From Neoarius graeffei (taxonomy: Eukaryota > Chordata > Actinopteri > Siluriformes > Ariidae), in contig NC_083589.1 in NCBI RefSeq assembly GCF_027579695.1, forward strand, positions 40,044,335 to 40,108,334: a stretch of 64,000 nucleotides of DNA, written 5' to 3'. Made by a program: the position numbers and the translations under genes. Positions 21,975 through 33,795 of the stretch are shown piece by piece (the stretch's first letter is position 1; each line of letters starts with the position of its first letter). Below the pieces are notes generated by a model. The model was not told the origin of the DNA. It saw only the letters and a list, made by a program, of their open reading frames with translations, and searched no databases.

Positions 21975-22624
21975 GAGCAGTTACAAATTGTGTTTGCAGT
22001 GCTAGTCGTCACCTCTACTTAGATTTCTCAGCATGGTCTCTCATTAGTCGGCATCTGCACTGCTGTGAATGTAAACGTTAGATCCAGCGTGGCTGCTAGA
22101 TTAGATATCTGCAGTCTGCCCGTGACCAACCTCGCCTCTGTTATTATTAATACACTTTGCTGACAATTGTAGAATGATAATCATTGTGATAATCCAATTT
22201 CAGTGCCCGATTCTGACTAAAAATCTCTCCTCTTTAATCTTACATCTTTCCTCATGCTGGAGTAAGATGCTCCAAAATACCAGAAGAAAAATTCTTTTCC
22301 AGATTTATTTTATTCAGGTAGCAGAAAATCTGTCACTCTCGGATACATAGGTTTAGTCACACACACGCGCACGCTCCCCAACCCTGTCTGCACACGTTAA
22401 AAACTGAAGTACACACAAAGTTTGATTACTTTTTTCAGCAGCCATGCTCCTACCTCAGACCTGTCAACCTTCACATATTCTGCATGGGTGCTTTTAACAC
22501 CACAGCATACTCCTACTGTTCACTCAAAATTATGCCATGAGTCATCTTCTCCCAGAAACCCCCCCCCCACACACACACAGAATTATGGCCGAAAAATGTT
22601 GACCTTAAACAAGAGAGATGAAAC
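21975..22624. other. Intergenic, nothing recognised
   Basis: Space between the + gene and the first hAT element; short C-run and CA-rich stretch near 22561-22580. Confidence 0.5.
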
Positions 22625-22825
22625 CGGTATAGCAGGGCTATTCAAATACATTTGCAGGGGGGCCAAACTAGAAAATTACAAAATTTGTGAGGGCCAGACA
22701 GACAATTGACATAAAATTGATATCAGCTAAAGGCAATTAAAATATACTATACTAAGGTACATAATATATGAAATAAAATGAAAAATGGTACTTTTTTTTA
22801 ATAAATGAGGACATGTTGTCTTTCA

Positions 22826-23192
22826 GGGCGGCACGGTGGTGTAAGTGGTTAGCACTGTCACCTCACAACAAGAAGGTTCTGGGTTCGAGCCCACAACCTT
22901 TCTGTGTGGAGTTTGCATGTTCTCCCCGTGTCCGCGTGGGTTTCCTCCGGGTGCTCCGGTTTCCCCCACAGTCCAAAGACATGCAGGTTAGGTTAACTGG
23001 TGACTCTAAATTGACTGTAGGTGTGAATGTGAGTGTGAATGGTTGTCTGTGTCTATGTGTCAGCCCTGTGATGACCTGGCGACTTGTCCAGGGTGTACCC
23101 CGCCTTTCGCCCGTAGTCAGCTGGGATAGGCTCCAGCTTGCTTGCGACCCTGTAGAACAGGATAAAGCGGCTACAGATGATGATGAGATGAG
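22826..23192 (+). mobile_element. V-SINE (DANA/Mermaid-type) inside a hAT element
   Basis: Target duplication ATGTTGTCTTTCA (13 bp) at 22813-22825 and 23193-23205. A few bases are missing between the tRNA-like head and the core (GAGCCCACAACCTTTCTG). Confidence 0.95.
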
Positions 23193-23205
23193 ATGTTGTC
23201 TTTCA

Positions 23206-23644
23206 TTTTTTGGTCAACAATCATTTTGTCAGCAACCGCCAGCATGCAGTCTTTAATAGTTTCCGACTCGGTGAAAGGTCTTTTTTTTTTTTTTCTTGTC
23301 AGTATCCACGCCACTCGTAGAGATGCAATAAAAGCTCTCTCTTGTTCTGTGCAAAAGCCACCAATTGCACGCTGACTTTGTTCAAAAGAAGTTACCAGTC
23401 TGTCTATTCTCCTTCGTCTCTTCTCGGAGCCCTCTCGGTATTGCTCAGAAAATGAAGCATGTTTTGTTGTAAAATGTCTCTTCACGTTGTACTCTTTGGC
23501 CACAGCTACAGATTCGTTGCACAATAAACACACAGGTCTATCGCTTGCCGTAGTTGGCAAAGTAAATAAGTACTTTTCAGTCCATTCGCTTTGAAATTTA
23601 TGTTTTTCTCTGTCAACTTTGCGATGTTGCTTGGACAGGGCCAT
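23206..23644 (-). pseudogene. hAT transposase N-terminus with BED-like finger (GTF2IRD2/ZBED-like)
   Basis: From the ATG at 23644 the frame reads MALSKQHRKVDREKHKF, then PVCLLCNESVAVAKEYNVKR and HFTTKHASF. This is a C-x2-C ... H-x4-H BED-type finger as in hAT-Charlie transposases and in the host gene GTF2IRD2 derived from them. After CTEQERAF and the ETIKDCMLAVADKM segment the homology ends at the SINE. The RNase H-like catalytic domain and the dimerisation domain are absent, so this cannot transpose alone. It is homologous in layout to 25137-25712. Confidence 0.65.
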
Positions 23645-23877
23645 GTTGCCACTGCTGGAGCTGCATGGAGTGTCACATCGCGAGAATAGGCGAGAATGAG
23701 TGTTTGCCACCATGGAGACGACCTGTACTCTGGTCTGTGCCAGAGCGGTAGAGAAAACTGTGCACCGCGGCAGATACGTAGATACGTTTTTTGTTTTGCT
23801 TTAAAAAATCTGCCGCGGGCCGGATTAAATTTCAATCGGGCCAATTTCGCCCCCGGGCTGCTATTTGAATAGGCCTG

Positions 23878-24394
23878 TGGTATAGAGTGAAGTCTCAAAT
23901 CTCACACTGTACAAATAATGTTAATTATAAAGTAATTTTAAAAAATGCTAATTTTTTCCCTCCCCCCTCTCCTGTGCCAGTTATCACAGATGCATTCAAA
24001 AACATTTCAACAGTGGAAAAAGTCAGCCATGTCGAACCATTTCACTTTATCTACAAGGAACATAAATACAAGTGAGAACAGGAACTACTACAGCTCACGA
24101 TGCTTTGCGATGAGTTATTGATGAAAATGAGGCGCCGTTTGGTGGCGATGTTTCCCTGAGCTTCGGGAAGTATTCCCAAACCCATCTGTGAGTCTTTGCC
24201 ACTTAGTTCACCGACAAAAACATCGCCACCAAATTTCAATGCACGCACTGAAATTTTTCGCAACGTTTTTGGCCACTCACGAGGCGGAGACGCATGAAAA
24301 AACAACTCGCGAAGCTTGGAGAACATTCGCCATGCGTCGCATGATTGGTGGCCATGCTACCAATTTTTCATCAAGTATTCCCTCATGTCGTCTG
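23878..24394. other. Intergenic, nothing firmly recognised
   Basis: A TTTGGTGGCGATG segment (about 24137) recurs inverted at about 24220 (CATCGCCACCAAA), forming an inverted pair of about 13 bases, perhaps part of a small MITE. Confidence 0.4.
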
Positions 24395-24552
24395 AGGGAG
24401 TTTTTCCTTGCCACCGTCGCCACAGGCGTGCTCATTGGGGATAGATTAGGGATAAAATTAGCGCATATTTTAAGTCGTTCAAATTCTGTAACGCTGCTTT
24501 GTGACAATGTTTATTGTTAAAAGCGCTATACAAATAAACTTGACTTGACTAT
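24395..24552 (+). repeat. Interspersed repeat ending AAATAAACTTGACTTGA
   Basis: Shares TCGTCTGAGGGAGTTT, TCAAATTCTGTAA-GCTGCTTTG and the GCTATACAAATAAACTTGACTT tail with 26398-26608 and, more diverged, with 31430-31628. It looks like the 3' end of a retroposon with a short repeated tail; family not assigned. Confidence 0.6.
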
Positions 24553-24594
24553 TCACAAACCCATTGCGAGCTGTAGTCTGACCAGGGTCTAAAC

Positions 24595-26033
24595 CAGGGG
24601 TCACCAAACTTTTTTCTCTGGGGGCCACATTGTCGTTCCTGACTGTGATGGGGGGCCGGGTCGGGTCAGCTATATCACATAGAATTGTATGACCCAGACA
24701 AATATGAGCACCAGCAGGCCTCATTGTGTAGTAGAGATTACTAGCCTGGCACGGCCATCCCCACTACTATATCCACACTACTATATCAACACTTGATTCC
24801 TGGCACATGTTTATCTTTACTAGTGGTTTGCAAAAGTAGTAATCAAGTCTTCACACTTTGTTTTAATTTGAAATACCACTGATATTCCATTTATTTATTT
24901 TCTAATAAAAATAATATCAAAGCTGTCAAGGTAAGAAACATCTGCCCATTTGAAGTGATTGACACTGGCAAAGGTGAGTGGAAAATTATAAATTGTAGGT
25001 AGGCCTGTTGATATTATTAATAATATAAATAATAATAGTATGCAGCACTTAATAAAGGTCAAATAAATAGGCCTATAAAATAAATACATTTTAAAAAACA
25101 GTGAAATTATAATAATATGAGCAATAGATCAATAGATCACAGCAGTTGTGCTGTGTCCTGCACGTCATTGCTCTCATCCATGGCCAAAGCAAAAAACTCG
25201 AATTCTGACGCTTTCTCATTCAGCTGGTCATACACGTTGTCCCCCAAATCTTCGGTTCGCCTGGTCATAGTAGGTGCGGAGAGACTCACCGCGTTGAGCG
25301 CATCCTTCTTGTCGGGACACGCCTCCTCGGCCACAGCAAGCATGCATACTTTAACAAAGTCCCCATCAGTAAACGGCTTTCCATGGGTAGCTAGTAGGTG
25401 AGCTACCTTATAGCGAGCTCGGACAGCAGCCTGGTGGATCTGGGTTTGGTGAAGGAATACATTCTGTTGTGCAGCCAGTCCGCATTTCATCCTCCGAATC
25501 CTGTCTTCTCTTGTTTGCCCTCGCAAACTAGCATACTCTTTGTGGCGGGTTTCGTAGTGACGACGCAGATTATATTCTTTGAAAACCGGCACACTTTCTT
25601 TACATACAAGATAAACTACACGGTCCTTACACTGAACGAAAAAATAATCGGTGGTCCACTGTTCTTTAAAAACTCTGCACTCTCTGTCAGCTTTTCGCTT
25701 ACCGCTAGCCATTTTGCTGTCCTGAACACTGACAGTTCTCTGCGCGTGCGCTGCCTGTCACTGCTTGATCGCGAGCATATGACGAAAATTCTGAAAATAT
25801 GAATAGTTCATTTTATAACTAAATATCAATTTTAATTGATAAAATCAACAAAATACAAGATGCAGACATGTTGTTATTTGCCAAAAAGCAATTTAAAAAA
25901 ATAGGCCATGACCACTTTTGGGGATTGCCTCATAAGGCCGGTTCAGGTGATGGGGGGCAGAGGGGCTGGGGGGCCGGTCAAAGGGGGGTGGCGGGCCGGA
26001 TCTGGCCTGCGGGCCGTAGTTTGGTGACCCCTG
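24595..26033 (-). mobile_element. hAT (Charlie-type) non-autonomous element
   Basis: The termini CAGGGGTCACCAAACT and AGTTTGGTGACCCCTG are perfect inverted repeats, with a perfect 8-bp target duplication GTCTAAAC at 24587-24594 and 26034-26041. It contains the N-terminal part of a transposase (25137-25712). Confidence 0.9.
25137..25712 (-). pseudogene. hAT transposase N-terminus with BED-like finger (GTF2IRD2/ZBED-like)
   Basis: The 191-codon frame starts MASGKRKADRECRVF, then VVYLVCKESVPVFKEYNLRR and HYETRHKEY. The first finger cysteine is lost (YLVC for YL-C-x2-C), so the finger itself is damaged. It continues through CMLAVAEEACPDKK to ALAMDESNDVQDTAQLL, which corresponds to the first catalytic Asp block (LDEST-V-DTAQL) of hAT transposases, and then ends. 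The rest of the catalytic core is deleted. The frame is otherwise open, so the deletion is fairly recent. Confidence 0.7.
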
Positions 26034-26397
26034 GTCTAAACCAATAAAACATCAATAAAAAAAAAAAAAATTCCGTATCCGCTAAGAAGAATGGGGCTAG
26101 AATTTGTTCAATTCAAACGTCCATTTTCATAGTCAATTCCATTATTATTCTTAATATCTCACATTTGCAGTTGTGTAAATTAGGATTTCTTTCATTCAAA
26201 CACACCATAAATGAAGGAATTTCCACATCACGTAATAAGATACCAAGACCTTAATCTTAGGGTTAGAGGAGAAAAGTGCAAACTCGCCCTGGCAAATACT
26301 GAACAATTATTTGTCCATCATATCCTGGCACTGGCAGTTGCCTCACATCGTAAATGACACTGTGTGTATGATGTTTTAACAACACTTCTGTTGTTAA

Positions 26398-26608
26398 CCC
26401 AGATGGGGATGGGTTCCCTTTTGGGTCTGGTTCCTCTCTGGGTTTCTTCCTCGTGTCGTCTGAGGGAGTTTCTTCCTTGCCGCCGTCGCCACGGGCTTGC
26501 TCGCTGGGGATAAAATTGGCTCATGTTTAAAGTCATTCAAATTCTGTAAAGCTGCTTTGCGACAATGTCTCTTGTTAAAAGCACTATATAAATAAACTTG
26601 ACTTAACC
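26398..26608 (+). repeat. Interspersed repeat ending AAATAAACTTGACTTA
   Basis: The best preserved of three related copies: GATGGGGATGGGTTCCCTTT, TCGTCTGAGGGAGTTTCTTC, then TGTAAAGCTGCTTTGCGACA and the tail. Confidence 0.6.
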
Positions 26609-26992
26609 CCCCCAGGTTTCCAAACCTTTTGACTCAAACTTGGAGTTAGTGCATTTCTGTTAGCTGCGAGAAATGTAAATGTGGTACTTCCATAGAACAG
26701 TGACACCAAAACATTAAAATCAGAGTGAGCAGAGAAATATGAAGTCATACAGTAAAATACTGAAAAAAGGAACTCAGATTTACACATACACGATCTGGGG
26801 CTTTCATCTGTGTCTGGATTGTCAACGCTGATAGCCTGACATTGTCCATCATCACAAGAGTTCCTCCGTATTGGGTGTGGTCTTTAGCCCATCTGAGCTC
26901 TAACAGGAAAAGTGATTCCATAAAGGTGGAAGGCATTATTTACGCTTTTTTAAAAACAACACTATGTTATATTCTCTAAAACATGTAAACAT

Positions 26993-27372
26993 CTCATCTC
27001 ATCTCATCTCATTATCTCTAGCCGCTTTATCCTTCTACAGGGTCGCAGGCAAGCTGGAGCCTATCCCAGCTGACTATGGGCGAAAGGCGGGGTACACCCT
27101 GGACAAGTCGCCAGGTCATCACAGGGCTGACACAGACACAGACAACCATTCACACTCACATTCACACCTACGGTCAATTTAGAGTCACCAGTTAACCTAA
27201 CCTGCATGTCTTTGGACTGTGGGGGAAACCGGAGCACCCGGAGGAAACCCACGCGGACACGGGGAGAACATGCAAACTCCACACAGAAAGGCCCTCGCCA
27301 GCCCCGGGGCTCGAACCCAGGACCTTCTTGCTGTGAGGCGACAGCGCTAACCACTACACCACCGTGCCGCCT
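26993..27372 (-). mobile_element. V-SINE (DANA/Mermaid-type)
   Basis: Full-length copy in reverse orientation with target duplication ACATGTAAACAT at 26981-26992 and 27373-27384. Confidence 0.95.
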
Positions 27373-27680
27373 ACATGTAAACATCATATTATTAATTCTT
27401 TACCAACTTTATCTCTCTAATCACCATCCTGACAAAAAAAGACTGGAGATCCTTTTCTCAGGTTCTACGCTGCTTACGTTTAGAGCTAACGTGTCATTCG
27501 TATGAGATCTGGTCCTGCTAAACATCATGACTGAAAGCAGTATCAGTAGATGTAGTCCAACAAACCACACTGTCCGTCTCTACAGTGGCATTTCCTCTGC
27601 TCATATTCTGTCATGTCCAGCTTACTGGAACACACATCATCCCGTATGTTTGTTGGTTTTTTTCCCCCGCTTGTCCAGTG

Positions 27681-27686
27681 TTTAAT
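27681..27686 (-). terminator. Candidate polyadenylation signal ATTAAA for large1
   Basis: ATTAAA on the - strand about 290 bases after the large1 stop codon, followed by a TG-rich stretch. No canonical AATAAA was found closer; a distal site is equally possible. Confidence 0.3.
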
Positions 27687-27978
27687 AACATCTCAATTCC
27701 TGTTCCTGGAGCAGATCAATCAGGGACGCTGGGTGGCTTGAATTCCTCCAGATCAACGCCATGCCTGCCATCCAACAGATAGCACACTATTGTTCTTAAC
27801 AAAGCAGTGACAAAATGGTCATCATTGCAGCTTCCTGAATGACAGAATGGAAGAACACACTCCTCTGACTTACACCGAGTGTCCATTGTTACACTGTTGG
27901 GTGCATTACTGCTTACCCAGTGCACTGCTTTCCTATGTGATCTCTAATCTGAAAAGGGAAAAAGATAAGGTGACACTG

Positions 27979-28200
<222 letters not shown>

Positions 28201-28260
28201 TTAATTGAGAAATATTTTAGGAGACTCTGCTATCCAACTATTTAAATCAGTTGTATACTT

Positions 28261-28636
28261 CTCATCTCATCTCATTATCTGTAGCCGCTTTATCCTTCTA
28301 CAGGGTCGCAGGCAAGCTGGAGCCTATCCCAGCTGACTACGGGCGAAAGGCGGGGTACACCCTGGACAAGTCGCCAGGTCATCACAGGGCTGACACATAG
28401 ACACAGACAACCATTCACACTCACATTCACACCTACGGTCAATTTAGAGTCACCAGTTAACCTAACCTGCATGTCTTTGGACTGTGGGGGAAACCGGAGC
28501 ACCCGGAGGAAACCCACGCGGACACGGGGAGAACATGCAAACTCCGCACAGAAAGGCCCTCGCCGGCCATGGGGCTCGAACCCGGACCTTCTTGCTGTGA
28601 GGCGACAGCGCTAACCACTACACCACCGTGCCGCCC
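28261..28636 (-). mobile_element. V-SINE (DANA/Mermaid-type) in large1 intron
   Basis: Full-length copy, reverse orientation on the + strand (so sense relative to large1), 85 bp upstream of the terminal exon. Target duplication AGTTGTATACTT at 28249-28260 and 28637-28648. Confidence 0.95.
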
Positions 28637-28648
28637 AGTTGTATACTT

Positions 28649-29086
28649 ACTTAAAAAATAAATAAATAAAAAAATAAGTGAAGCTGTGCTGCGTAATAGT
28701 GTTTCCATTATGTGTCAATTAATTAATGAGAGGACAGAAATGCAGATGCACTACTAAAGAATGTCAACGATGGAGACAAAGTACTTCCGTAATTCACTCT
28801 GGATAAGGGCACCCATTAAACGCTCTAACATGTAAATGTCACGTCAGTAATTTAAATGTGACTACACTGAATGAAAAAGACCCATTCATACATTTAGTCT
28901 GTTCAGAAAGTTCACAGTCTCGAAGTTTATAAACTATGGATTTAACATCATTCGATACAAAGTTTGTAAAAAAGGACATGTACATTTTGTGACATTTTAA
29001 AATGACATGGTGGATTGTAAATTAATCACAATGTAAGAAAAAAAAAAACACCAAAAAACAATAATAATAATAATAATAAAAAATAG
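28649..29086. other. large1 intron, nothing recognised
   Basis: AT-rich, ending in an (ATA)n microsatellite at about 29059-29083. Confidence 0.5.
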
Positions 29087-29462
29087 CCGGGAGGCACAGT
29101 GGTGTAGTGGTTAGCGCTGTCGCCTCACAGCAAGAAGGTCCGGGTTCGAGCCCCGGGGCCGGCGAGGGCCTTTCTGTGTGGAGTTTGCATGTTCTCCCCG
29201 TGTCCGCGTGGGTTTCCTCCGGGTGCTCCGGTTTCCCCCACAGTCCAAAGACATGCAGGTTAGGTTAACTGGTGACTCTAAATTGAGCGTAGGTGTGAAT
29301 GTGAGTGTGAATGGTTGTCTGTGTCTATGTGTCAGCCCTGTGATGACCTGGTGACTTGTCCAGGGTGTACCCCGCCTTTCGCCCGTAGTCAGCTGGGATA
29401 GGCTCCAGCTTGCCTGCGACCCTGTAGAACAGGATAAAGCAGCTACAGATAATGAGATGAGA
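29087..29462 (+). mobile_element. V-SINE (DANA/Mermaid-type) in large1 intron
   Basis: Full-length copy next to an (ATA)n run. No clear target duplication could be seen, probably because the left flank is simple sequence. Confidence 0.9.
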
Positions 29463-29574
29463 TTTATGTACTGGATGAATATACATGAAAATGTCCAATT
29501 CCCTTCTGCCGTTCTAATTACCTACCTGGCTATAGAATATTTGTACCTGAATAATGATTTACATTGTTATTTTC

Positions 29575-30027
29575 TCAGCCTGTTACTTAATGGAAGCAAA
29601 ACCCACCACAGCAACCAAAGTGATTTTGATTCATCACTAAAAGTTTATGCTAACCATTTATGTAAGAGGGCTAACAACGTTATCAAGGACTCAACACACC
29701 CAGGTCATAAACTGTTTGTCCCCATCCCATCGGGTAAAAGATACAGGACCATCAGAACACGCACAAACAGATTGAGGAACAGCTTCTTCCCCAGAGCTTT
29801 AGCCACCGTGACCCCCCACACACCGCTAATGCACTGATCACTTTACATTCAGGACTGTAAATACACCTATTACAATTGTGCAATATCTGGCTACACTGCA
29901 ATTCCCCCACTTACTTTATCTTGTATTTTATTTATATTCTTTTTATTGCTGCTGTTTTCTCTGAGTGCTGCCAAACTACATTTCGTTGTACAACTACAAT
30001 AACAAAGTCTTATTTTATCTTATCTAA
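29575..30027 (+). pseudogene. LINE ORF2 C-terminal fragment and 3' end
   Basis: The frame ends ...CKRANNVIKDSTHPGHKLF, then PIPSGKRYRTIRTRTNRLRN and SFFPRAL. This is the D-THP-x-LPSG-RYR-R-TNR-NSF-P-A block found at the end of many fish non-LTR ORF2 proteins. The stop at 29835 is followed by a short 3' region ending in a TCTTATCTTATC tail. The 5' part of the element is missing, as expected of a 5'-truncated LINE copy. The clade cannot be fixed from this block alone. Confidence 0.6.
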
Positions 30028-30351
30028 CATGAACAATGTTAAGTAGATAGCTTAGCATTTTTGTGTTACCATGTCATTCTCTAATCTCTGACCATGATAA
30101 GTCAAAGCCATCGAGGATATTTAGATCCATCACTCAGGTGACTTTTGTGCCAAGATGAAAAACGCTAATCTACAGTGTCCTTCACGATTATTAGCACCCT
30201 TTGTAAAAGGAGGCAAATGGAGATTATACAAAGTATTAAATGCAGGGGTGCCAGTAATAGTGGCACATGCGTTTTTGTTGAAAATACACTATTTATTGTT
30301 GAGGGATTCCCCCCCCGAATAAATTTATTTTAATTGAAGGCTGGACTTCTC
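30028..30351. other. large1 intron, nothing recognised
   Basis: Includes a TATTTATTGTTGAGGGATTC-like stretch and a C-run; no family assigned. Confidence 0.4.
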
Positions 30352-30812
30352 ATTTTTATGCCTCCGCCATCATAAGGTGCAGGAGGCATTATGTTTTCGG
30401 GTTGTCCGTCTGTCCGCGCGTCCGTCCGTCCGTCCCGAAACCTTGTGAACGCGATATCTCAAAGGCTAATGAAAGGAATTTCACCAAACTTTCACCATTT
30501 GTGCGCTTTGGGACAAACATGAACTGATTAGATTTTGAAGTTAAAAGATCTAAGGTCAAGGTCACTGTGAGGTCAAGTGTCTGTCCGAAAACCTTGTGAA
30601 CACAATATCTCCAAGGCGAATGAAAGGAATTTCACCAAACTTTCGCCATTTGTGCATTTGGGGACAAAGATAAACTGATTAGATTTTGAGATCAAAAGGT
30701 CTAAGGTCAAGGTCACTGTGAGGTCAAATGTCCATCCCCAAATCACAACTTAATAAGGCGTGTAGTCTACCAGGCGGAGGCATCCCCATCGACGCCGTTG
30801 GCGTCGACTCCT
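30352..30812 (+). repeat. Interspersed repeat with GTCCGTCC block
   Basis: It begins TTATGCCTCCGCCATCATAA, has GCAGGAGGCATTATGTTTTC, a run of GTCCGTCC, and two internal copies of a CAAAGGCTAATGAAAGGAATTTCACC-type unit (about 120 bp apart), and ends GACGCCGTTGGCGTCG. An inverted, more diverged copy is at 56672-57064. No coding. Confidence 0.75.
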
Positions 30813-31429
30813 ATCTAGTTTCATTGTGAAATGAAGCTACTTCACCAAAAATTGGATTTTTTGGTAACCCTTTTTTACTAATCTTTACAAGAGGTGCCAA
30901 TAGTTGTGGAGGACAGTGCATCTCCCAGGGGCAGCGTGAAACATATAGATACCTCATTGGGCGAGTACACACACACACACACACAAAACAAAGTCACTTA
31001 GTGACATATGACACAGTATTTGCAATAAATACCCTCTTCGCTTTTCTTCTTTGGTGTTTCATGGTCTCGACCACGATGTAACCATGATCACAGCTACAAG
31101 CGACATGAAATTTGGGGAAAACTTCGTCAAAAGCTGAAATTTTTCTAACGGTTTTTACTTATTTTTATAAGGAGTGCAAATAATTGTGGACGGTAGTGTA
31201 TATATTCAGCATCAGCCACTCAAGAAGACCATTAAAAAAAATTCACATGTATTTGATCATTTCATGAGAGTAACTCCTGCCGTGATCATAAAACTATCCT
31301 GTGCTCATCCGCGGACTCCTTTTCATAATATTCCCACTCTAAACATTATGTATCGCTTCAACACATGCAGTAGTGTTTGCCTTTTCTCTACAGCACTGTT
31401 TACTGCAATGATCTGCAGTTTCACTCCGC
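30813..31429. other. large1 intron; (CA)n and diverged repeats
   Basis: Contains a CA microsatellite at about 30967-30985. Otherwise no assigned family, although TTGTGGACGGTAGTGTA (about 31185) and TTGTGGAGGACAGTGCA (about 30904) are variants of one another. Confidence 0.4.
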
Positions 31430-31628
31430 TGCTTCCCAGATGAGTGTGGTTTCCTTTGGAGTCTGGTTTCTCTCAGGGTTTCTTCCTCATGCTGTCTCAG
31501 GGAGTTTTCTTGTTTACTCGGCTTGTTCATTTATCTTTATTTCTGTTTGCTTATTTCTGTAAACGGGCTTCGTGAACAATGTCTACTGTTAAAGGCACTA
31601 GACAAATAAAATAGAAGTGAATTGAATT
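31430..31628 (+). repeat. Interspersed repeat, diverged copy
   Basis: Diverged third copy of the family at 24395-24552 and 26398-26608: CTGTCTCAGGGAGTTTTCTT and a tail AGACAAATAAAATAGAAGTG. Confidence 0.5.
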
Positions 31629-31632
31629 AATA

Positions 31633-33617
31633 CAACCCCGATTCCAAAAAGGTTGGGACCAGGGCTGTAGCCAGCATTTTAAAATCACCGAGGACCGTGA
31701 TGTGTGCGCGCGCCGAAAAATGTTCGACATATTTAAATGAAAGGGGTGATCTCACACGAGATCCATTCCTGAAATTACTTTTAATGGTGGTTGAACTGAA
31801 TATCATCAGTTTTGAAAACAAAAAATCATGTATGTGGCAAGAGTAAGAATAATTTAAGCTTGTTTAATGGTTTGATCTGGCCCAAGCAATGAGGACAAAA
31901 CTGCGCTGCTTCGAAAATGTAAATTTAACAGCTTCATGAAAGTGCGCTGATGGTTACCATGAAAAAAAAAACGTCTACTGCACTGCGTTCCTCCCACGAG
32001 TCGCACACTCATTCGTTTTTGTTCTTGGTCTCAGAGCCGCACGCACAAAACAGACACAGAAGACAGATTCAACATTTAACATGCTTAACAATGCACTTTT
32101 TACGGAGACGTTTTAATGTTATTCTTTATTTTTTTATCCAGTTGAATATTTAGCATACAAATGTATTTTCAGCTCTTAAAAAGGACCGAGGTCCAGACCG
32201 TGGGGGCCTCATAGCTGGCTACGGCCATGGTTGGGACGCTGTGTAAACTGTAAATAAAAACAGAATGCAATAAATTGCAAATCATGGAAACCCTGTATTT
32301 CACTGAAAATAGTACAAAGACAACATATCAAATGTTGAAACTGAGAATTTTTATTGTTTTTTTGAAAAATATATGCTCATTTTGAATTTGATGTCCGCAA
32401 CACTTTTCAAAAAAGTTGCAACAAGGGCATGTTTACTGTTACACTGTGTTGCATCACGTCTACTTTTAACAACACTCTAAACGTTTGGGAACTGAGGAGA
32501 CCAATTGTTGTAGTTTTGAAAGAGAAATGTCCCGTTTTTGCCTGATCTACAATTTCAGTTGCTCAACAGTTCGGGGTCTCCTTTGTCGAATTTTGCACTT
32601 CATAATGCATGAAATGTTTTAAATGAGAGACAGGTTTGGACTGCAGGCAGGCCAGTTTAGCACCTGGACTCTCTTACTAAAGAGCCATGCAGTTTTAATA
32701 TGTGCAGAAAGCGGTTTGGCATTGTCTTGCTGAGAGAAGAAAGGTCTTCCCTGAAAAAGATTTTGTCTGGATGGCAGCATATTGCTCTGAAACGTGTATA
32801 TATCATTCAGCATTAATGATGCCTTCCCAGATGTACAAGCTGCCCATGTCATGTGCACTAATGCACCTTCATACCATCACAGATGCTGGCTTTAGAACTG
32901 TACACTGATAAGTCAGATGGTCCCTCTCCTCTTTAGCCTGGAGGACGTGGTGTCCATGATTTCTAAAAAGAATTTCTACTTTTGATTCGTCAGACCTCGG
33001 GACAATTTTCCACTTCGCCTCAGTCCATCGGAAAAGAGCTCAGGCTGAGAGAAGGTGGTGGTGTTTCTGGATATTGTTTATATCTGGTTTTAACTTGCAT
33101 TTGTGGATGCAGTAATGACCTGTTTTCACAGACGATGGTTTTCTGAAGTGTTCCTGAGCCCATACAGTGATTTCCACTACAGACACGTGTCTGCTTTTTT
33201 CAGCCTTGTCTCTTGCATACAGAGATTTCTCCAGATTCTCTGAATCTTTTAATGATATTATGTACCATTGATGTGATCCACAAATTCTTTGCAGTTTTAT
33301 ATTGAGGAACGTTATTCTTAAATTGTTGCACTGTTTGCCCACGCAGTCTTTCACACAGCGCTGAACCCCTCCCCATCTTTACTTCTGAGTAAAATAAAGC
33401 TGTCCCAACTTTTTTGAATTGTGTTGCTGACATCAAATTCAAAATGAGCATATATTTTTCAAAAATCAATGACATTTCTCAGCTTCAACATTTGGTATGG
33501 TGTCTTTGTACTATTTTCAATGAAATACGGTATAGTGTTTCCGTGATTTGCAAATCTTCACATTCTCTTTTTATTCATGTTTTACACAGTGGCCCAACTT
33601 TTTTGGAATTGGGGTTG
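31633..33617 (-). mobile_element. Tc1/mariner-type element, inactive, with nested hAT MITE
   Basis: TA flanks both ends (31631-31632, 33618-33619). The termini CAACCCCGATTCCAAAAAGG and, inverted, CAACCCCAATTCCAAAAAAG match. Transposase pieces on the - strand: the HTH block with NIIKRFRESGEISV (33200-33475) and the catalytic block QQDNAKPLSAHIKTAW followed by NWPACSPNLSLI (32619-32858), which contains the D of the DDE/D triad in DNAKPH-type context. Frameshifts and stops separate them. Confidence 0.75.
31660..32229. mobile_element. hAT MITE, 570 bp, nested in the Tc1 element
   Basis: The ends CAGGGCTGTAGCCAGC and GCTGGCTACGGCCATG are imperfect inverted repeats, with a perfect 8-bp target duplication GTTGGGAC at 31652-31659 and 32230-32237. 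No coding capacity. It inserted 27 bases inside the Tc1 end. Confidence 0.85.
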
Positions 33618-33795
33618 TAAATGAAGGCTTTCCTTGCCCTATCGGAGGCATAAAATGATTTCCTTGTGAGAACACTAAAGTGCTAAATGGAAATAATTAG
33701 AAATTAGAAGCTGCATTTCTTTCTATCTCCCGAGTAATGATGGAGATAACATGAATATTTACACTAACTTTCTTAAGCCATGCAGACGGATATAC
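33618..33795. other. large1 intron, nothing recognised
   Basis: Short unassigned spacer between two transposons. Confidence 0.4.

Larger units (their letters stand above)
22633..23877 (-). mobile_element. hAT (Charlie-type) non-autonomous element with nested SINE
   Basis: The termini CAGGGCTATTCAAATA and TATTTGAATAGGCCTG are inverted repeats. The 8-bp target duplication is CGGTATAG at 22625-22632 versus TGGTATAG at 23878-23885 (one change). It contains the first part of a transposase gene (23206-23644, - strand) and a V-SINE (22826-23192) that landed later. Confidence 0.85.
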
